From Brachypterus glaber (taxonomy: Eukaryota; Arthropoda; Insecta; Coleoptera; Kateretidae): a stretch of DNA of 64,000 nt. Positions 1-11,349 of the stretch are shown here, piece after piece. The stretch covers positions 70,196,095-70,260,094 of the forward strand of contig OY294044.1 of NCBI GenBank assembly GCA_958510825.1, in the 5' to 3' direction. A program made the position numbers and the translations under genes. The stretch's first letter is position 1; each line of letters begins with the position of its first letter. The notes under the pieces are model-generated. The model was given only the letters and a program-made list of their open reading frames with translations, searched no databases and was not told the origin of the DNA.

Positions 1-1001
1 ATTCTATTAACGTGATGTATCGCAATCCACTCCTCATCCTTAACTTCTGTACGTAAACGGGTCATTTGTTCCCACAAGTATTCATCCGTCTCGCCAATTT
101 GCATCTTGATAACTTTCTGGCTGGGTGTTTGTTCCTTTTTACTTTTTAACGTTATAACTTGTTCCATAACTTCAAATTCATCCTCAATCTCAACAATTTC
201 AGGATACCTATTTCTGTAGTGCGCTTGAATGCTTCTGGTCATTTGGGAATCTTCCGGTTCAACCATTACCACCTTGACTGTTGAAACTTTCGTTGTTAGT
301 GGGTTTCCTAATTTAATCTCACTATTAGTATATGCGCTTATGTCCCAGGTTTTGGCTTCCATTTCTTTCCATGATATAAATGAATTTATGCCTTCCAATG
401 TAGTTAAAACATTTCTATCCTTCCTTCCCCAAGCCTCGGTTTGCGTTCCTTGGTCAACCATTTCAGATTTCATTACAGAGTATGTACTTACTATCTCTTC
501 TGTCTGCATTTCCGTCTCTATCGTCATCTTTTCAACGTTTTCGTATCTATTTTGGTCCATCCATTTCTTTATGGTATCTGCGTTTACTGTTTTCACCTGT
601 TTTTTCAATCTGTCAGATATGGATTTGATATCTTTTCTCGTACCACCAGTCTTTTGATGTTCCAAACATCCTTCTAGTTCCTCAGCCAATTTTGTAATTG
701 TTTCTAGCGCTTCACCTAAAACGAATACTTCAGGACTTTCCCTTTTCTTGTATATCTCCACATGCTCTGTTGATCCCCCATAAGAAGTATCCATTACTTT
801 GCGCTTTCTACTTGGATCGCTACTTACTGATGCGCTCCTAATCAACTTACTAAAGATATCACCCTGCACAATCTTTTTTACTTGATTACTTCGCGGATTT
901 TTGCTCCCCCCAGAATCCATGGAGCAGCCTACATTAGTAGGGAGGGATTCCCGGCTTTTTACCGGACCCTCCTGGGGACTTCTTTTTCCTAAACCCGACA
1001 T
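1..1001 (-). CDS. Non-LTR retrotransposon ORF1-like protein, cut by the window edge
   Basis: Reading the minus strand from an ATG at 1001 gives about 333 uninterrupted codons running off the window edge at base 1. The frame is also open upstream of this ATG for about 40 codons, back to a TAA, but that stretch has no other ATG, so 1001 is the likely start. The product is hydrophilic and charged. It has a basic patch (SRKRK) near residue 67, a Lys/Glu-rich middle with coiled-coil character, and a VDQGTQTE stretch of the kind seen in ORF1 (gag-like) proteins of insect jockey/I-type elements. CCHC zinc knuckles, if present, would lie beyond the edge. ORF1 proteins bind element RNA and form cytoplasmic RNPs (family knowledge). 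The assignment to ORF1 is inferred from composition, position and lack of introns; a host gene with a large exon is the alternative. Codon use is less AT-biased than the surroundings, and the lack of stops suggests a young copy. Confidence 0.55.
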   Translation of the reverse strand, partial: MSGLGKRSPQEGPVKSRESLPTNVGCSMDSGGSKNPRSNQVKKIVQGDIFSKLIRSASVSSDPSRKRKVMDTSYGGSTEHVEIYKKRESPEVFVLGEALETITKLAEELEGCLEHQKTGGTRKDIKSISDRLKKQVKTVNADTIKKWMDQNRYENVEKMTIETEMQTEEIVSTYSVMKSEMVDQGTQTEAWGRKDRNVLTTLEGINSFISWKEMEAKTWDISAYTNSEIKLGNPLTTKVSTVKVVMVEPEDSQMTRSIQAHYRNRYPEIVEIEDEFEVMEQVITLKSKKEQTPSQKVIKMQIGETDEYLWEQMTRLRTEVKDEEWIAIHHVNR

Positions 1002-1296
1002 TTCATCATTGTTATTTGGTTTCTTTTGAGTGTCCTTCTCTAGACAGGGTACCTTCACTGCGGCTAAGAGGCCTATCTCCTCTTGTGAGTTTTTTGGTCC
1101 GCGGGAGCTATTTTATTTCACTCCTACCACCCATATCTGGGAGGCATTCCCCTATCCGCCACCTGGGGACGCGCCCGGTTGGGGAAACTCACAGAAACCC
1201 CCCCTGTATTTGGTCTAATTTTGGTCTGGTTTGGTTCAAAAAAACAAAACAAACGACTAAGAACAAAAGCACGAAGTAGGACTAGATGAAGTGAGC
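1002..1296 (-). other. Probable 5' leader of the non-LTR element
   Basis: This is a GC-richer stretch upstream of the ORF1-like start, distinctly less AT-rich than the sequence beyond 1931. It carries in-frame stops and no other convincing coding. The leader's true 5' end is not visible; it may stop before the hAT MITE that begins at 1305, or continue beyond it. Confidence 0.35.
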
Positions 1297-1304
1297 CTAA
1301 TATG

Positions 1305-1922
1305 CAGGGCCGGGCAGAGCCAGCCCGGGCCCCGGTGCAACTTTTTACTCGGGCCCCCATTTTTTCAAAACATAATTGTCCCATGCAGGCCTGCAGCTAA
1401 GGCACTGAGGGCCGAAGCGGCGCCCCCATTCATTAACTAAGCGCCGCAGTCGAAAATTTTTCCAAATTATGTTAATTTCTGACTGTTTTATTTTCATAGT
1501 TCAACAAGCTTAAGTATGTAAAAAATAATAAAGTCTTAGCGCCGCAGACGAAATTTTTTTCAATTTTGATAGCTCTGGCGCCGCAGGCAAATTTTTTACA
1601 AATTTTAAGCTTTTGCAAGCCTGAAATAAAAAAAATACGTAGGTAAATTAGCCCTAGCGCTGCGGGCGAATTTTTTTACAAATTTTAAAACACTAGTAAC
1701 AGTGCACTATTATTTTTTACAAAAATCCAAAAAGGCTGCCGCGGCGAAATTTTTTCTATTGCCCATTTGGAACGAGATCTACTTATTTGCTCATTTTGAC
1801 GCCTTATCGATCTGGGGGAGTATAAATAAATAAACTGTATTAAAAACTTCTGTCGCCGGGCCCCCTTCGAGCCCGGGCCCCGGGTAATCTGTACCCCCTG
1901 CACCCCCCTGAATCCGGCCCTG
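1305..1922. mobile_element. hAT-type MITE, 618 bp
   Basis: The termini are inverted: CAGGGCCGG at the left and CCGGCCCTG at the right. Both ends are flanked by a perfect 8-bp duplication, CTAATATG (1297-1304 and 1923-1930). An 8-bp duplication with CAGGG termini is the hAT superfamily signature (family knowledge). The ends are GC-rich and the interior AT-rich. Inside, a motif close to GCGCCGCAGNCGAAATTTTT recurs about five times (near 1440, 1537, 1571, 1655 and 1736), probably subterminal repeats. There is no transposase reading frame, so the copy is non-autonomous. It sits just upstream of the ORF1-like gene, and the perfect duplication points to a recent insertion. Confidence 0.85.
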
Positions 1923-1930
1923 CTAATATG

Positions 1931-2669
1931 AACCAGCTGCAACTTTATGCAACTACGAGGGAAGGGGGTTCTTTACAAGCTAATTAATTATGTTTTTTAA
2001 AATCTCATAATTATAAAACATGTTTTATCATAAGTTGTCCAATAGGTTTTATAATAACTTGCTTTACCAATACTTTCATTATGATATAGACTTGACTTTG
2101 TAAAAAAAACTGCTAAGATTAATCTAAGATTAATCCAATCATACCAATTAAAAAATTTGATTGAGCGCAAAAAATCAAAATTTATTAGTAATTAAGTAAT
2201 ACACTCTGTAGTATAAAATACCCTAGTCCACAAGGTCCTTACTAAGTCTAAGTAAAAATCTAATTTATAACATTAGATTTGACATTTATTTTTATCGTGA
2301 ACGTCATATTTGCAAACATTTATTTTCATAGCATCCTCTGTTTTACATTAGTAGGGTCATTCCATAATGCACCTACCATTTTTTACCGTTTTCTAAAATT
2401 AAAAATTTAAATAGAAAACTATTGTTTTTAGTAAAAAATATGATAAAGAAATGATATTATTTTTTTAAATTTTGCCGTTAAAAAATGTTATTATGCTAAA
2501 AGAAAATTCTGTTTGTTGCTCTAGCCTAAAAACAGAAAAAAGTACAACACTTTTTTCTGGCGTAAATTGAAGGTAACTAGGTCTATATCGACTGGTAAAA
2601 AATATATTTTAATAGCTTTGATAATAACGCCACAATTTGACTGATTTGTCTACCGTGGGATACCGTGTA
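1931..2669. other. AT-rich intergenic stretch, nothing recognised
   Basis: No reading frame, tandem array or paired termini could be supported here. The region holds homopolymer runs and short scrambled repeats only. Confidence 0.4.
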
Positions 2670-3395
2670 TACAGTGATCAATACCTGCCTTGCCAAAATT
2701 TAAGAGGTGATTCTGCATCCAAAAATATCAAAAAAAGTTCCTATAAAGGTTGGTCCGCAAATGAGCCATAAGGTAGCTACGGCCCTTTAAAATTGTAATA
2801 CAAATAAGGTTTTTAATTAATAACTCTGGGACCCTTTAAGCTAGAGAGATGAGCTTTATCATGTATACTAGTATTAATATGGGCAATAAGTTTATGTTAA
2901 TTTATTTTTTTGAATTTATCCATAGGCGACCCTACGGAAAAATGTATTAGGCTTAACACATTTTTGCTCCAAACTTTTTTATGTGTACTTTTTTTTGGAT
3001 TTTTTTTTTAATTTGGATTCCTTGAGTAAAAATACATAAAAAATGTCATATAATGTAACACTGTAGGAGCAACCGTTAAAAAAAAATGCAAATTAAGAGG
3101 AAGTAACATTTTGTGCCACCAAAAACGTTACTTTTTAAAAGGCTATTACTCCTTTAATATTAAATTTGGTGTTTTGGTGAGGGATAATTTTTTGCTCAGT
3201 TTTAAATGAAGAATCACCCTGCGGCATTAAAATTTTATTGATGCTTTTTTTGTTTCCCATTCAATATGTCATCTTCGAAGGGCCGTAGCTCTCTTATGGC
3301 TCATTTCCGGACAAACCTTTATGGAATCTTTTTTTCATATTTTTATGTAGAATTACTTCTTTAATTTTGGCATGGCATTTACTGATCACCCTGTA
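2670..3395 (+). mobile_element. Repeat family A, copy 1 (CAGGGTGATC-ended MITE-like element)
   Basis: The element starts near ATACAGTGATCA and ends in GATCACCCTGTA, imperfect inverted termini of the TACAGGGTGATC type. Behind both ends lie conserved blocks: 'AAATTTAAGAGGTGATTCT' at the left and, inverted, a block with 'GAAGGGCCGTAGCT' at the right. The same order of blocks recurs at 14843-15526 and, inverted and interrupted, at 24204-24945. No coding capacity is visible. The superfamily is not assigned; TA flanks would fit a Tc1/mariner-type or related DDE element. Confidence 0.65.
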
Positions 3396-3850
3396 GTGTA
3401 TATATTTTAACAACGAATTTTGGTATTTTTATTAAATTTAAGGAAAAATATTGTTTGTATTACGAGCGCAAAATGTGATTTTTGATTTAGCGTGATTGCT
3501 GATCTTGACTTGACGCCTTGATCAGCAAGTTCCACGCTCAAGCAGAAATCAGTCATTTTGAGCTATAAATACAAACATAACTATTGCGTGTTATTATGGG
3601 CCCATAACATGCAAATAGTGTGTGAATAATGCAATAATATTTATATTAAGAAACTTTATATTTTTTCGGGATCGTAGGAAAAATAGTGTACATTACTCGT
3701 TGGAAAGTGTATTTCTTACACTCGTGGGATTACCTCACTCGCCTGTAATATACTATTTCGAATTTCTCAAAAAATAGAACTGCGTGGATTCGTGGACTTT
3801 TTTTTTACCATTAAACATGATTGATGAAGTCTTCAAAATTAAAACCTAAA
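3396..3850. other. Intergenic stretch with weak hairpins
   Basis: AT-rich. It includes a short 'CTCGTTGGAAAGTG/TACACTCGTGGG' segment around 3697-3733 that resembles, in inverted order, the hairpin at 27769-27848. No coding is supported. Confidence 0.35.
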
Positions 3851-4103
3851 ATGAAAGGGGGTAAATTCACTTTTAAGCGCGAAACAGAGCATTCCAGTTT
3901 TGGTCTGCAAATAAGTTTCTTAAACTAGGTCAAAATGTCCAAAAAAAATAGCGATTTAATGGCTTTTTTAGTCTTAAAATGAGAGGGGGTAAATTCACTT
4001 TTAAAATCGCATTCCAGTTTTGGTCTGAATATAAGTTTATTAAACTAGGTCAACATATCCAAAAAAATTAGCCATTTAATGGCTTTTTTAGTCTTTTTAT
4101 CAC
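3851..4103. repeat. Two-copy tandem duplication, unit about 128 bp
   Basis: The segment beginning ATGAAAGGGGGTAAATTCAC at 3851 is repeated at 3979 as ATGAGAGGGGGTAAATTCAC. Both copies run through 'ATTCCAGTTTTGGTCTG' to 'TTTAATGGCTTTTTTAGTC'. The copies differ by scattered substitutions and a short deletion in the second, so the duplication is not very recent. Confidence 0.75.
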
Positions 4104-4683
4104 AAAAATCTATACTTGTTAATATATTTTGCTACCAATATTCGGGTTTAGCAACCCCAAATTAATATAAAATCTGTAATATAACTAAGTCTAATCTAAT
4201 CTAAAACTCGTGTTATTTTATGTCAACTATAAACAAACATTTTATTTAAAAGTTATGATACAAACTTTATAATTTATATTTAAAAAAACACTTCTACAAT
4301 ATATCTCATCGGTTTAAAGTTTAAGAAAGTTTTTTAAACTTATAGATAACATTTGTATAAGCTGGTAAGTTAATCAATAAATTTATTAAAAGTTTTAAAG
4401 AGAAAATATAAATAAACATATACATCGATAGATAAACAACGTGAGAAAACTTTAAAATGGCGTGAAAGAAAAATAATTTAGTAAATACAGATAAATTGAG
4501 ATAAGACAAACATAAAGATGTCTAGATATTGAAAATGTTCAGATAAGACATAACACGTGTCTTAGCTGGACTTTTAAATAGCTTTAAGGTGTTTACAATT
4601 TACTCTATCCAAACCTCTACTATTATCTATGTATAAAAATTACATCTCACGTTGCAACTAGATAATATATTATTAATAGTAAA

Positions 4684-6371
4684 GATCAAATTTTAAAAAC
4701 ATTTTTTTTTGTATAGAAAGAAAAAGATATCATTGAGAAATTTTGTAGGTATGTTTACTTATATTTAAAAAATAAAATTTAAAGTGTAATTATTTTACCA
4801 TCAAATTTTTTTGAAAAAAACATCAAAAAACGGTGGTCGCTATGATTTTCGACCGTTTGGATCTACTGAAAAAAAAAAGCAGAATATTATTTATTAGTAT
4901 TAAAGTCGATAAGTATAGCCCTATCTAAACGAAAAATTTTCTATAAATCTGGACCCCGGAGGTAAAGGACAACATGTCCATTTTTTTGTGAAATAGAGTT
5001 AGCACCATGTCCTTGATGTGCATTTCTCGCTTTCTAACTCTTACCCTCCAGGGTGTCACAATTGTGGCTTTACTTCTTTATTTTTTCTTTAATACTTTTA
5101 TAGACTTTCTATGTATGCAAATAAGTATGCAAATTTAATTTAGTATAATACAGCTCTCCTGAAACTCTAAGGAAACAAAAACTCTCGTAAAAACTAAAAA
5201 AAAAATGGTTTATTTTTTATTTTATTTTTCTTCTTTTTAGGCATAGCAAATATAGAAAAATGCAATTAAATCGAAAAATTATCATTAGTTTAGTCTCGGG
5301 AGGGTAAGGGATATAGAGGTACAGGGCACTCTGTCCAGTTACTATGGAAATACACAATGGAAAACAAAACCATGTCCATTTTCGTTGGAGGTAAAGAACA
5401 CCATGTGGACTTGAATATTCATTCAAAGGAAACAAAATGTTCAGAAAGAGAAGTTTCTTCTATCAACCTGTGTTCATATTCAAGTACGGCAGGAAAACAG
5501 GGTGATTTACTTAAAATCATCATTTGATGGCGAGTTTGACGCAGTGGATCTGAACGGAATAAAAAGGATGAGTGGAAGATTGGAAGCTTGATTGTAAGAT
5601 AGTAGGAGGCCTAGGTTTCCAACACGTCTACCAGTGAAGTCAGCGGTTCCAATATCCCAGCAGAAGTACAAATACCTATTATCTCTGTTACCTTATGTAC
5701 CTAGTGTTTGCCATGCATTTTATAAGAATCTGCCAAAAAGCGATGTCAACAACAGAGACTATCCTGACGGTGATTTCTTGGAGCACTAAAATGCTTTCTT
5801 TTACATACTGTGTTATCAGTGCCTAACTAATATTATCAGTTTTTTTCAGCACAACTATTGATTTTTTTTTTCAGTGAATTCTAAAAAAAGCCATTATAAT
5901 GTTTAAGTTTATTTTTTTAAGAGTTTGTTCAGTAATAAACTGTATTTTCATTATTTAATGCTTGGCCTATTTTTATAACATATCAAAAACTATTACAAAT
6001 AGTGTAAATAACTTTCAAATCTAATATTATGTCAAAAGTGCAACGTTCAGTCCCAAAAAGTGTACAACACTATGCCCACATTTTTTTAAATAAATTACCA
6101 AAATATATTATTAAAAACAGTATTTCCATTTAGTGCATAATGCCATTAATAATTTGTTACAGTTTCGTAAAGCAATTCCTATTACTTGCAAAGAAACATG
6201 CGTTTAAAACGAAAATTGGCTCTCCTGAAAAATTACGTTTTTGTGACATGATGTCCTTTGCCTCCGGGGTCCAGAAATATGAATAAAGATATCTACAAAA
6301 TTTCACAATGATATCTTTTTCTTTATATATAAAAAAAGTGTTTAAAAACAAAATATTTTTAAAATTTGAAG
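4684..6371. repeat. Foldback element, about 1.7 kb
   Basis: The outer parts are inverted copies: 4684-4760 pairs with about 6290-6371 (sharing AAAGATATCATTG on one side and its complement on the other). An inner block 4951-4976 (GGACCCCGGAGGTAAAGGAC) is inverted at 6246-6271. The interior has more diverged GGAGGTAAAG..CATGTCCA motifs near 4960 and 5380. The small open frames inside look like chance. A block at 5044-5080 (CCCTCCAGGGTGTCACAATT) reappears inverted near 12185-12225. Superfamily unknown. Confidence 0.6.
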
Positions 6372-6604
6372 ATAGAAAGACTCCTTAATTAAGAAATATA
6401 TCAATATAATATAGTATAAAGAAAAAATATATATAAAAAACATAAAACATAAAAGAAAACAAGGGAAAAGGAGAAAAACATAAGTATGAAGAAATTTTCA
6501 CTATGTAGTTAACTCTTGTACATCTATAAATGTTGATCGGTTATTGATTACCCCTAAGAACAAATATTGTTTATATCACATTGGTCACAAACTAGGTATA
6601 TTAA

Positions 6605-7668
6605 AATTTGTTTATCCAATACATACAGATAATAAGACAATTACTAGCTTTATTTTAAATAGATAAACTTAATAATAACCCCCGCGTGGCTTTTACTTTA
6701 TTAAGTGGATAATTATTTATTTTACCCACTCAACTGTCACTTGTCAAATTATTTTTTTGTAAATGTCATTAAAATTTTTAATAAAAATATGAATTCCTAA
6801 GCTATTTATTGGATAAAACCTTGTATGGCACTCATGGGTAAACCGATATGGCCCTCTCATTTACGTTTTCAAGGTCATTTCAAGGTCAACTTCGTTTTTT
6901 TTTTTTAAATGGAAGCATATATTTTTTTTTTAGTTTTGTTTAATTCTTCCCAAAAAAATTCAAAAAAATTGTAAAAAGCTTTTTGATGGGACTATCTAAA
7001 AAGGTGCGTCTCCGATGGACTTGACTAGTCAATTCCTATGTATTTTGAGACGCTGAATCCGAATCAGAGGTCGGAATTTGAAAGTTAGCTCCCATTTTCA
7101 ACATAACCTCAAAAAACATATTTTCACTATGATATGATATGTTTTTTGTAGAAATGTTGAAAATGAGAGCTAAATTTTAAAATTTCAACCTCCGATTCGG
7201 ATTCAGCGTCTCAAAATACATAGGAATTGGCTAGTCAAGTCCATCGAAGACACAACTTTTTAGATTTTGTGTAGCTGTGTTATCTCCGCAACTAAAAGTC
7301 CCATCAAAAAGCTTTTTACAATTTTTTTGAATTTTTTTGGGAAGAATTAAACAAAACTAAAAAAAAAATATATGCTTCCATTTAAAAAAAAAAACGAAGT
7401 TGTACTTGAAATGACCTTGAAAACGTAAATGAGAGGGCCATATCGGTTTACCCATGAGTGCCATACAAGGTTTTATCCAATAAATAGCTTAGGAATTCAT
7501 ATTTTTATTAAAAATTTTAATGACATTTACAAAAAAATAATTTGACAAGTGACAGTTGAGTGGGTAAAATAAATAATTATCCACTCAATAAAGTAAAAGC
7601 CTCGCGGGGGTTATTATTAAGTTTATCTATTTAAAATAAAGCTGGTAATTGTCTTATTATCTGTATGT
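6605..7668. mobile_element. Long palindromic foldback element, about 1.06 kb
   Basis: The two halves are inverted copies of each other around a centre near 7145, with arms of about 500 bp and few mismatches. Left-arm landmarks such as ACATACAGATAATAAGAC (6621), 'CCCGCGTGGCTTTTACTTTA' (about 6681) and 'GGTAAACCGATATGGCC' (about 6838) all recur inverted in the right arm, ending at 7668. No coding is present. A partial copy of one arm lies at 8222-8470. High arm identity means either a young foldback or ongoing gene conversion between arms. Confidence 0.8.
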
Positions 7669-7770
7669 GGCTGTGTTATCTCCGCAACTAAAAGTCCGAT
7701 CAAAAAAAGCTTTTTACAAAAAATTTAAATTTTTTTGAGAAGAATTAAACAAAACTAAAAAAAAAATGAA
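7669..7770 (+). repeat. Direct duplicate of 7270-7358 joined to the palindrome
   Basis: Starting with GCTGTGTTATCTCCGCAACT this segment repeats the sequence inside the right arm beginning near 7272, including the run up to 'GAATTAAACAAAACTAAAAA'. The palindrome's right end therefore breaks off at 7668 and is followed by a second copy of internal sequence, a sign of rearrangement after insertion. Confidence 0.7.
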
Positions 7771-8170
7771 AAAGTAAATATCCGTAAAAAATAAATACGC
7801 CATTTTGTTTCCTCCATTAAAATAAACAACTTTTGTCTGACATCATTTTTTCTAAAATGCATGGTATTGGAGATATTTGAAAGTTTCAGGTTAAAAAAAA
7901 ACACCCGGTATAGTAGTAAAGATATGAACTGACTTGGTTTTGAGACAAATCAGTTTAGATCTGAAGTACCCATTTAAATAATATTTAATACATTTACTTA
8001 ATTTTTAACAGTAAATTTTCTTTAAAATCTGATAATATTGTATAACTTTTTAATTAAAAAAATATCATGTGAGTTATGCAGCCTAAGTACTTTACAATAA
8101 TTACGGCTGGAATTAAAAATAATTTAATTAATAGTAATAGTTATTTATGGTACTAGTGGTTAAAGTAAGA
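7771..8170. other. AT-rich stretch with a CACCCGGTATAG end
   Basis: Around 7898-7912 the sequence ACACCCGGTATAG resembles the right end of the small element at 36449-36632, so part of this stretch may be a decayed relative. Nothing else is supported. Confidence 0.3.
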
Positions 8171-8238
8171 TATTGCCCATGAGAAAATTAACCTGCGAGG
8201 CGTCAGCCAAGCAGGTTAATTTTGGAGAGGGCAATATC
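8171..8238. mobile_element. Small hairpin MITE
   Basis: A compact inverted repeat: 'ATATTGCCC..GAAAATTAACCTGC' pairs with 'GCAGGTTAATTTTGGAGAGGGCAATAT'-type sequence, around a short loop containing GAGGCGTCAGCCAAGC. The hairpin at 26719-26838 has a similar plan (a GCC/GGC-rich loop inside AAAATTAAC-type arms). No coding. It abuts the partial palindrome copy that follows. Confidence 0.55.
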
Positions 8239-8470
8239 GGTTTACCCATGAGTGCCATAAGGTTTTATCCAATAAATAGCCTAGGAATTCATATTTTTAT
8301 TAAAAATTTTAATGACATTTACAAGAAAATAATTTGACAAGTGTCAGTTGAGTGGGTAAAATAAATAATTATCCAGTCAATAAAGTAAAAGCCACGCGGG
8401 GGTTATTATTGAGTTTATCTATTTGAAATAAAGCTGGTAATTGTCTTATTATCTGTATGTATGGGATAAA
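8222..8470. repeat. Partial second copy of the 6.6-7.7 kb palindrome arm
   Basis: From GAGAGGGCAATATCGGTTTA on, the sequence follows the right arm of the palindrome (about 7430-7668) closely and continues past its truncated end to 'CTGTATGTATGGGATAAA'. It therefore shows the original terminus that the first copy has lost. Only scattered substitutions separate the copies. Confidence 0.75.
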
Positions 8471-8900
8471 TACTATTTATCGAATCAGATAAATAGTTAA
8501 CTGTTTCTTTGTAAAAATACTATTAAATTCAATTTTCATTATATCAAGTACCGGTATAGTTATACCTATATTATTTATTTTGTTGAAAAGAAAGATTATT
8601 AATATTTTTAGCGTGTCAAAGGTTACTTTCTCAAATGCTATTATAATTGACATCTGAATAATAACTTTCGTGATAAGCGATCTTTACACAGAAATTATTA
8701 TAAAAAAAACTTCAAAACACCCTAAAAATCACTAATATTATAGGTTATTTGCAGATTATACTTATTGACTCTTGTGTTTAGAGGCCGCGTATCATAAATA
8801 AATTATCTTACCGACGTTTAAAAAAAAATTAGACCTCAAACACGGTACGCCGTTATTTACTTTTAGTTCGACACGTAGTTTTCTTGTATTAAGTATTTAT
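8471..8900. other. AT-rich intergenic stretch, nothing recognised
   Basis: Contains the small inverted pair 'ACTATTTAT/ATAAATAGT' near 8471-8496. No other structure or coding could be supported. Confidence 0.35.
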
Positions 8901-9402
8901 CGGGTATGCAGTTTCGGGACTTACAAATTAAAACTCTTTAATTAATTTAATTAATTTCCGAGCTTTCGGCTTTTATTTAAAGCCTTTTTCAAGGTTCTGA
9001 AAATATGGAAGCACATGATAACTATGTAACAAAAGTGTAAAATATTACCTACAATTGTGTGTTTTAATAAAACGGCTTTCTTCATTCTTCAAAATTGTGG
9101 AAAAAGGGAAATACATACAGAAATATAAATATAAAATAAGGAAAAATAAATCAAAGCCCAAAGCTCGGAAATTGTTTGTTTTTTTGTTTGTTTGTTTTTT
9201 AACCTCGTACTATTTTACTTAATTAGGCATCCCCTAAGTCCAGGACTTGTGTGGGCTAGTAGTAGAGGGAACTACCGGCTTTAATTGACTTTCGAACCAA
9301 TATATCTAGGGAGTAAGCCTTCAGTTATTAATTAACTGAAAAAGGCAATCGGCGCTATTAATTAAAGAGTTTTAATTTTTAAGTCCCGAAACTGAATACC
9401 CG
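8901..9402. mobile_element. MITE with about 44-bp inverted termini, 502 bp
   Basis: Left end CGGGTATGCAGTTTCGGGAC and right end CCCGAAACTGAATACCCG are inverted, and pairing continues through AAATTAAAACTCTTTAATTA. The interior has AGCTTTCGG / AGCTCGGAAATT motifs and no reading frame. No clear target duplication is visible, so the superfamily is left open. Confidence 0.7.
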
Positions 9403-9975
9403 TTTGGACTTTTTCGAGTAACGGAGATTTTACCGGGGTTTATCAAAAAAAAAAAAACAAAAATATTTAAGAATTTTATTTATTTTTAGAAGATCAACGC
9501 AATAAATTAAATTTATTACGAAAAAAACAAAACCAAAAATTAAAAAAACTTTTTCTCCTTGCTTTAAAACATAAAAATAACATTAAATAAATATTAAATA
9601 ATTCAAAATATTGTTGTTCTGCTTTCAATAACTTACCGTAAAATTTACATGTGTGTTAGTGTTGCTTCTAAAAACCAGAGCTATATCCTTAGTATTTGTA
9701 CAAAATTTAATTGCGATCCAGCAAAAAAATTACTTTATTATTAATAAAAAAATGTAAAAAAATAATATATAAACCACGGCAGAGAGCCTTGCACTCTTAT
9801 ATCCCCCGATACTACTCATCTCGGGAAATCATACACTCGGCTATAAAAAGTGTCTTCTCTATCTGGGTATATAATTATTATTATAATATTTTTCACAATT
9901 TTTATAAAAAATAAAACATATTTTTGCAATAAGTTTACAAATTTTTGCGAATATTTGCAGCATTAAGCATGAGTA
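9403..9975. other. AT-rich stretch with a copy of a dispersed 110-130 bp repeat
   Basis: About 9775-9885 is the first copy of a dispersed repeat also at 23571-23698 and 52625-52747. Shared words are 'CTTGCACTCTTATAT', 'GTCTTC(T/C)..CT' and 'GGTATATAATTA'. The best-preserved copy (23.6 kb) shows inverted ends of the form GTAGAGAAGA. The remainder is low-complexity A/T. Confidence 0.5.
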
Positions 9976-10878
9976 GAGGAAATGCGCCTAATTTCGGATG
10001 GTTTCCAAATTTCGGATAGTAGTGTATTTAAGATACTGTCTGCAAAGGTAAACAGAAACCTACTTTTATGTGAAGCCAAAAGTCAAACTAAATCAGTCCT
10101 GTAATATGATAACGGTAGAGCTTCTCCCCTTTAAATGGCAGCACAAATCGTTTATATTGCAAATGGCAGTTTTGTGCTCAGTTGCATTATTATGCTTGTT
10201 TATTTTATAAATAATCGTTATAAAAGTTCGTGATTCTGTCTTGGGTAAGTTATGATGTTAGTTAAGTTGATCCACTATTCATAATTAAGCAATTTGAAAA
10301 CGTAAACATTCTACAAATTTCTAATCTAAAAAGCAGAAAGTTGCCTAATTTCGGATAGACCATTTTTGTGCATTTGATTCCCAATTTCGGATATCCGCAA
10401 GGTAATTATTATTCAGGATAACCAACCATTAATTATTATTTTTATAATGATACAACAAACTAAGATAAACAATTTTGAAAAAACGAAAATTACCTAAGAT
10501 ACTAAGATATTCGAAATTGGGAATCTAAAATTATAGTTCCTATAGTATTTCGTAGAAAATCGCTTAATGATTAAATTACGTCTTAAATGTGAAGGAATAA
10601 CAAGAAACATAAGCAATGGGATCCAGATCTACTCTTGAAAAATTTTTTTCGGATATGTCCGAAATTAGGAGCCCTTTTTCAAATGCACAAAAATGCGCTG
10701 ATTTTTTTTAACCGTGTTTTTTGGAAAAAATAAACTGTAATAAAATTGCTTTTATAATAAATCATGGTTCGCTATAATAAGTTATATCTGGTTATATAAA
10801 AAAAATATCAAAAAGTAATTCCGAGTATTAAATATTGAATACATTGTAAATGGTATCCGAAATTAGGCGACTTTCCTC
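9976..10878. mobile_element. Tc1/mariner-type MITE (TA-flanked), 903 bp
   Basis: Inverted termini GAGGAAATGCGCCTAATTTC (left, from 9976) and GAAATTAGGCGACTTTCCTC (right, to 10878) are flanked by TA on both sides (9974-9975 and 10879-10880). The word AATTTCGGATA is repeated as a subterminal motif in both orientations (near 9990, 10008, 10341, 10386, 10648 and 10855). A TA duplication fits Tc1/mariner-like mobilisation, an inference because there is no transposase frame. Confidence 0.7.
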
Positions 10879-11349
10879 TAACTTAAATACCATGGTTTTA
10901 GCTGTAAATTTTGCAGTAATTCTTTTGACGTATGGTCAAACTGCCTTCATAAAGCAAAAATGCCCGTGGCCATGCGTTAGTTATTTGACTGATATAATTG
11001 CAAAAAAATGGCTACTAAATCTCATTTATTTATTGAAGCATAAAAAATTACTGTCAATTGATTTGTGTATTTGAACAGGGAAAATATTTTCAAGGTAAAA
11101 ATTAATTAAAAGTGTAAAAATAAATTTTAATTATTATTTGTATTGGGTTGTAAATTTATTTACTTATACAACGAATAAAATAAAGAATACAGCATAATTT
11201 TCAAAATGAATAAATTCAATTCAATAAATATTCTAATAACCTAATAGATTTAAAAAATGCTTACCAATAAACAATTTCTAGTCAAACAATTGCACAAAAA
11301 AAACTAAAATACTTATTAACAAATAGTCCTTAGTCACTCAACTTACTTA

